A DNA stretch of 64,000 nt from the NCBI GenBank assembly GCA_003223645.1, contig QHVT01000007.1, positions 283,768-347,767 of the forward strand, in the 5' to 3' direction. A model generated the notes under the pieces. The model did not search any database and was not told where the DNA came from. It saw only the letters and a program-made list of their open reading frames with translations. This DNA comes from Acidobacteriota bacterium (lineage in GTDB: Bacteria > Acidobacteriota > Thermoanaerobaculia > Gp7-AA8). Shown piece by piece: positions 60,275-64,000 of the stretch (its first letter is position 1; each line of letters starts with the position of its first letter). The position numbers and the translations under genes were made by a program.

Positions 60275-63100
60275 ATGCAGACGCGTTTTGATGATGCTTT
60301 ACGGGCGCAGGTCACGGTCGACGATCAGCAGCGCATCCGGCAGATCAACTATTTCGATCAGCTGTGGGAGTCGGAGGCGGCGCCGCAGACGGCGCGCGAG
60401 GCCGCCGAGGACTATGTCCGCTCCGTTGCGGGAGCTCTCGACGTGCCCGATGCGCAATTGCGCTCGCTGCAGGAAAGCGCGTCGTTCGTCGCGCCGCGCC
60501 AGGAGGACGTTCAGTTCCGTGTGGTCGAGGAGAAAACGCTCTTCGACTCGACGACCGTCGGGTATGCGCAGACCGTGAACAACATTCCGGTGTGGGGCGC
60601 GGGCATGACCGTCACGGTCAAGCACGGGCCGTATCGCGTCGTCAGCGCGACGAACACGAGTCACGACCATCCGAAGGTGAAGAAGCTTCCCGCGAACGGC
60701 TCGGTGAAGAAGTTCCAGGGGATCTTCAACGACGCGTCCAACGAGCGCGCGATCCGGAAGAATGCGCGGATCTTCAAGCACGCCGCGGGCGCCGCCGCGG
60801 AAGCCGCGATGGTGCCGAGCGACGAGGACTCGAAGACCGCGCCGTTCGTACGCAGACTCCTCGGCCGCGAGAAGCCTGCCGCGGCCGCGGCCGTGGCCAT
60901 GGCCGGAACCGCCGAGAGCGCCGCACCGCGTGATCGCGCACGCGTGATCCGCGGCCGCTTCTACATCTATCAGTACGATCCGAAGAAACGGCTGCCCCGC
61001 ATCGAGGACTTCGTCGAGACGGTTCCAAAAGGGAAGAAGGCCAAACTTCCGAAACTTCCGTTCGACCTGAAGCCCGTGCCCGACTCGATCAAGCCGGGGG
61101 AGTACTACCTCGTGAGCGAAGTCACCATGTCCTTCAACGACCAGACCTGGGGCGATCTCGTGTGGCAGGCGCTCGTCGAAGTGGAGACCGAGACCGTCCT
61201 TTTTCTGCAGCCGATGGCGGCGGGCGTGACCGGTCTGATCTTCCGCACCGATCCGATCACGGCGACGGGCAACGCCGCAAACACCTCGGACAAGAGCAAT
61301 GGGGTGCTCAATCCGTTGCGCTCGAGCGTGACGCTGCCAAACCTCAACGGACCGGTCGGCGGCGTCCAGTCGCTCGTCGGATCGCGGACGGCGCTGAGCG
61401 AGGAAGAGACTCCGGTCGTGGCCGCGCCGACGAAACCGGCAGGCGCCAACTTCGACTTCAACGTCCGCACGAACGACTTCGCCGCGGTCAATGCGTACTA
61501 TCACACCGAGACCTTCTTCCAGACCGTCGAGGGCCTCGGCTTCCCGCAGGCGACGTATTTCGACGGCACCGATTTTCCCGTCGAGGTCGATCATCGCGGA
61601 CTCGGAACGGTCATCAACGCCCACTGCGTCGGCAACGGCGCGGGCGGCATCGATCACTGCTGCTATGCGCTCGGCGACCTGACCGATACGGGGAATCCCC
61701 TCGGCCGCGCCTGCGACTCGCGCGTTTTCTGGCACGAGGTCGGCGGACACGGGGTGCTCTACGAGCACGTCAACTCGCCGAATTTCGGGTTCTCGCACAG
61801 CGCGGGCGACGGGCTCTCGGCCATCTTCCATGATCCCGAGTCGAAGGCGCCCGACCGCTTCCGTTACGCGCCGTGGAACCCGAGCAATCTCCGCCGCTTC
61901 GACCGCACCGTCGCCGCCGGCTGGGGCTGGGGCGGACCGAACGACGTCGGCGGCTACAGCAGCGAAGAGATTCTGGCCACCTCCCACTTCCGCATCTATC
62001 GCTCCATCGGCGGCGACTCGACGTTTCTCGAGCGCAGGAAATTCGCGTCGCGCATGATGCTGTACCTCATCCTCCGCACGATCGGCACGCTCACGCCGGC
62101 GACGAATCCCGCCAACGCGCTCACATGGTGCAACGCGCTCATGGGCGTCGATCTCCTCAATTGGACGACCGAAGGAATCTTCGGCGGCGCATACAACAAA
62201 GTGATCCGCTGGGCGTTCGAGAAACAGGGCCTCTTCGGCGGGAAACCGCCGGCCGTGGACGTGTACATCGATGACGGCCGCCAGGGAGAGTATGCGTATC
62301 AGCCGAATCACTGGAGCACGGCGGCGATCTGGAATCGCAACGCCGCCGACAACGGCACGACCCATCAGCAGCCGGTCTTCGGCACGGCGAACTTCGTCTA
62401 CGTCCGGGTGAAGAATCGCGGCACACAGACGGCGAACAACGTCAAAGTGAAGGGCTTCCACTGCAAGCCGGGAGCGGGACTGCTCTGGCCGAACGATCTG
62501 CAGCCGATGGCGACGCCGGAGCTTTCCGCAGGGACGCTCCTCGGGAACAACGCGCAGGAGAAGATCGTCGGGCCGTTCAAGTGGTCGCCGATCTCGAACG
62601 TTTTCGGGCACGACTGCCTGATCATGATCGCGTCGGCCAACGGCGATCCGAGCAACGTCGATCAGTTCACCGCCGGCGAATCGATTCCGGAGTGGCGCCT
62701 CGTTCCGAACGACAACAACATCGGCCAGCGGAACGTGCAGCCCGTTCCGGGCGGCGGCGGCAGCGAGGGATTGACGCCCGCGCTCAACGCACTCAGTTTC
62801 ATCGCCGGCAACCCGAACAAGAAGGTGTCGATGATGGAGTTGAAGGTGTCGCTTCCGACGGTCCTCGAGAAAAAGGGATGGAAGGTTGCATTCTCCGACA
62901 CCGACGGCGGCAAGTTCCGCCTCCAGTCGGGCGCAAAGCGTGAGATCCACCTGAGCGTCGAGACCGGCCAGAACTTCACGGCCTCCGATGTGAAGAAGAC
63001 ACGCCAGCGCTCGATCGGGATCGAGGTCTATGCGGACGGCATCCTCGTCGGAGGCATGACCTATTCCCTCGATCCGGACATGAAGAAGGCAAAGGCGTAG
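60275..63100 (+). CDS. FTP-domain metallopeptidase (gluzincin-like) with HExxxH motif
   Basis: The ATG at 60275 has GGAGGG 7 bp upstream and gives 941 residues; an upstream in-frame start at 60257 lacks this. Residues about 40-145 form a fungalysin/thermolysin-propeptide (FTP)-like domain (STTVGYAQTVNNIPVWGAGM). The catalytic region reads FWHEVGGHGVLYEH (H487, E488, H492), then NFGFSHSAGDGLSAIFHD. This resembles gluzincins, but the spacing is HExxxH, not HExxH, as in the M49 family. No signal peptide is visible although such proteases are normally secreted, so the export route is unclear. A C-terminal beta-rich part (about 680-930) includes a CARDB-like segment (FVYVRVKNRGTQTANNVKVK). Confidence 0.75.
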   Translation: MQTRFDDALRAQVTVDDQQRIRQINYFDQLWESEAAPQTAREAAEDYVRSVAGALDVPDAQLRSLQESASFVAPRQEDVQFRVVEEKTLFDSTTVGYAQTVNNIPVWGAGMTVTVKHGPYRVVSATNTSHDHPKVKKLPANGSVKKFQGIFNDASNERAIRKNARIFKHAAGAAAEAAMVPSDEDSKTAPFVRRLLGREKPAAAAAVAMAGTAESAAPRDRARVIRGRFYIYQYDPKKRLPRIEDFVETVPKGKKAKLPKLPFDLKPVPDSIKPGEYYLVSEVTMSFNDQTWGDLVWQALVEVETETVLFLQPMAAGVTGLIFRTDPITATGNAANTSDKSNGVLNPLRSSVTLPNLNGPVGGVQSLVGSRTALSEEETPVVAAPTKPAGANFDFNVRTNDFAAVNAYYHTETFFQTVEGLGFPQATYFDGTDFPVEVDHRGLGTVINAHCVGNGAGGIDHCCYALGDLTDTGNPLGRACDSRVFWHEVGGHGVLYEHVNSPNFGFSHSAGDGLSAIFHDPESKAPDRFRYAPWNPSNLRRFDRTVAAGWGWGGPNDVGGYSSEEILATSHFRIYRSIGGDSTFLERRKFASRMMLYLILRTIGTLTPATNPANALTWCNALMGVDLLNWTTEGIFGGAYNKVIRWAFEKQGLFGGKPPAVDVYIDDGRQGEYAYQPNHWSTAAIWNRNAADNGTTHQQPVFGTANFVYVRVKNRGTQTANNVKVKGFHCKPGAGLLWPNDLQPMATPELSAGTLLGNNAQEKIVGPFKWSPISNVFGHDCLIMIASANGDPSNVDQFTAGESIPEWRLVPNDNNIGQRNVQPVPGGGGSEGLTPALNALSFIAGNPNKKVSMMELKVSLPTVLEKKGWKVAFSDTDGGKFRLQSGAKREIHLSVETGQNFTASDVKKTRQRSIGIEVYADGILVGGMTYSLDPDMKKAKA

Positions 63101-63104
63101 AGTC

Positions 63105-63180
63105 GGCGCCGGGGGCGGGCGTGAGCCCGCCCCCTGGTCCGGGCCCGAGCCCGAGCCCGCGCCCGGGGCGGGCGGGCTCT
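63105..63180. repeat. GC-rich inverted repeat (GGGGGCGGGCG/CCCGCGCCC words)
   Basis: CGGGGGCGGGCGTGAGCCCG, then GGGCCCGAGCCCGAGCCCGC and CGGGGCGGGCGGG. It is related to 27895-28015 and 51090-51140. It lies between the converging metallopeptidase and XRE genes. Confidence 0.6.
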
Positions 63181-63236
63181 GGTCACTTCGCTGCAGCCCT
63201 TCCTTGGGCGCGGAAGCGGGCGAAGCACCGACCCCC

Positions 63237-63677
63237 TCAGTGCTCCTCTTCCGCCTCCCGCCTCGCTTCCTCGTCCAGCATTCTCTCGAACTGTTCCAGA
63301 CGCTCGGGGTCGACTCCTGCTTCGTGGCGCGTGGCGCCGCTGCCGCCGGGGAGCGGGCGTTGCGGCGGCGCGGCGGTCTCGGGGTTCGCAGCGCCGCCGA
63401 GGGCTTCGATGATCCGGCCCGCGGCGGCGTGCATTGCCGTGGAGAGGGCTTGCAGGTCACGCGCGACGCGGAGCACGTCGTCCAGGTCCACGTCTTTCGG
63501 GAGGACTTCGAGGCGGACGCCGATCCCCTCGGCGATCTTGTTGAGGGTGGAGAGTGTGACGTTGCCGCCGTTCTCGAGGATGATCAGTTGGCTGCGGGGA
63601 ACGTTTGCCGCCCGCGCGAGGGCCGTTCGAGAGAGGCCGCGCTTTTGCCGCGCGGCCCGGAACTTGTCTTCGAGCAC
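63237..63677 (-). CDS. XRE-family helix-turn-helix regulator
   Basis: This 146-residue protein has an N-terminal Cro/C1-type HTH at residues 4-58 (FRAARQKRGLSRTALARAAN; VPRSQLIILENGGNVTLSTL; NKIAEGIGVRLEVLP). A helical and then Pro/Gly-rich, acidic C-terminus ends EEARREAEEEH. The domain layout suits a small transcriptional regulator. No partner toxin gene is adjacent. It converges with the metallopeptidase gene across a GC-rich palindrome. The targets are unknown. Confidence 0.82.
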   Translation of the reverse strand: MLEDKFRAARQKRGLSRTALARAANVPRSQLIILENGGNVTLSTLNKIAEGIGVRLEVLPKDVDLDDVLRVARDLQALSTAMHAAAGRIIEALGGAANPETAAPPQRPLPGGSGATRHEAGVDPERLEQFERMLDEEARREAEEEH

Positions 63678-64000
63678 GATCGCATTCTACCACAATTTAC
63701 GGACGTCAAACCATCGATTCGTCTGGTAAAGCAATCGTGATGTGTGGCATGGGTTCCTCAGCGCCATCGTAAGTATTCACTCGCTGAGTTCGATCACACA
63801 TCCTTCCCGTCATCCTGAGAGGCTGTGAAGGATTCGCGATCGGCGACAGAAGCGAGTCAGAAGGAGCGAGATGATGGCGTGCGCGAGACCTCGAGCCGCG
63901 AAGAACTCAAGGGGATGGTGCGGGCCGAGACAAGAAGATAGCCGCTGAAGAGCGTCGAGAAAACTGCACGGAGGTCGGTGCGGTCGGTTTTCGCGGTTCT
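63678..64000. other. Terminal intergenic region
   Basis: It should contain the XRE gene's promoter near 63680-63760. Around 63808-63870 a CGTCATCCTGAGAGGC...GAAGGATTCGCGATC segment resembles the GTCATCCTGAG...GAAGGATCT repeat that is dispersed in many environmental genomes. No coding sequence is supported. Confidence 0.4.

Overview
The window is about 66% G+C. It carries large secreted multidomain proteins, many word-built intergenic palindromes, a zwf-opcA-pgl set and a DUF5916 protein. This mix fits an environmental Acidobacteriota-like bacterium (for example the Thermoanaerobaculia), probably assembled from a metagenome. That assignment is inference: there is no rRNA or other phylogenetic marker here.

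Bases 1-17,100 are ordinary chromosome. They hold an AraC-type regulator, a MazG-like pyrophosphohydrolase, a lytic transglycosylase, a TPR-AIM24 protein, a molybdopterin oxidoreductase / CPBP protease / small-protein operon, a DUF5916 protein, pirin, two coiled-coil proteins and a FadI-type thiolase. Next come the oxidative pentose-phosphate genes zwf, opcA and pgl, then a membrane protein overlapping a winged-helix regulator. Many gaps between these genes hold inverted repeats whose arms are themselves made of short repeated words.

Bases 17,193-50,828 are a cell-surface region. Two giant minus-strand genes (3530 and about 4603 codons) encode exported proteins built from DUF11-like, beta-helix, Ig/PKD-like and FN3-like modules. 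They share a nearly identical C-terminal region of about 500 residues. Between them is a plus-strand cluster: two exported FlgD/HYR-type beta-sandwich proteins, an RHS protein with a frameshift just before its core and an HExxH-bearing C-terminal extension, and a small overlapping membrane-anchored protein that could be its immunity partner.

Bases 51,486-58,294 are, in my reading, an integron gene-cassette array without an integrase in the window (a CALIN). Three long attC-like sites (185-199 bp) have matching R'' and R' boxes, an L'' box one base longer than L', and nearly identical interiors. They separate co-oriented cassettes of lower G+C: a DUF4145 protein; a Cys-rich GRDP-like protein plus a methyltransferase; an antitoxin/RelE-type toxin pair; a TIR protein with a divergent class III cyclase-like C-terminus; and an exported App1-like phosphatase. 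Two further attC sites are broken at the same point by the same IS481-family remnant. The array lies between two direct copies of a chromosomal intergenic repeat. The TIR cassette is the best candidate here for an undescribed (anti-phage) system.

Bases 58,561-64,000 return to chromosome-like sequence: a membrane protein, a worn LspA-like gene, an FTP-containing metallopeptidase with an unusual HExxxH motif, and an XRE-type regulator converging on it. I saw no tRNA, rRNA or CRISPR array anywhere.
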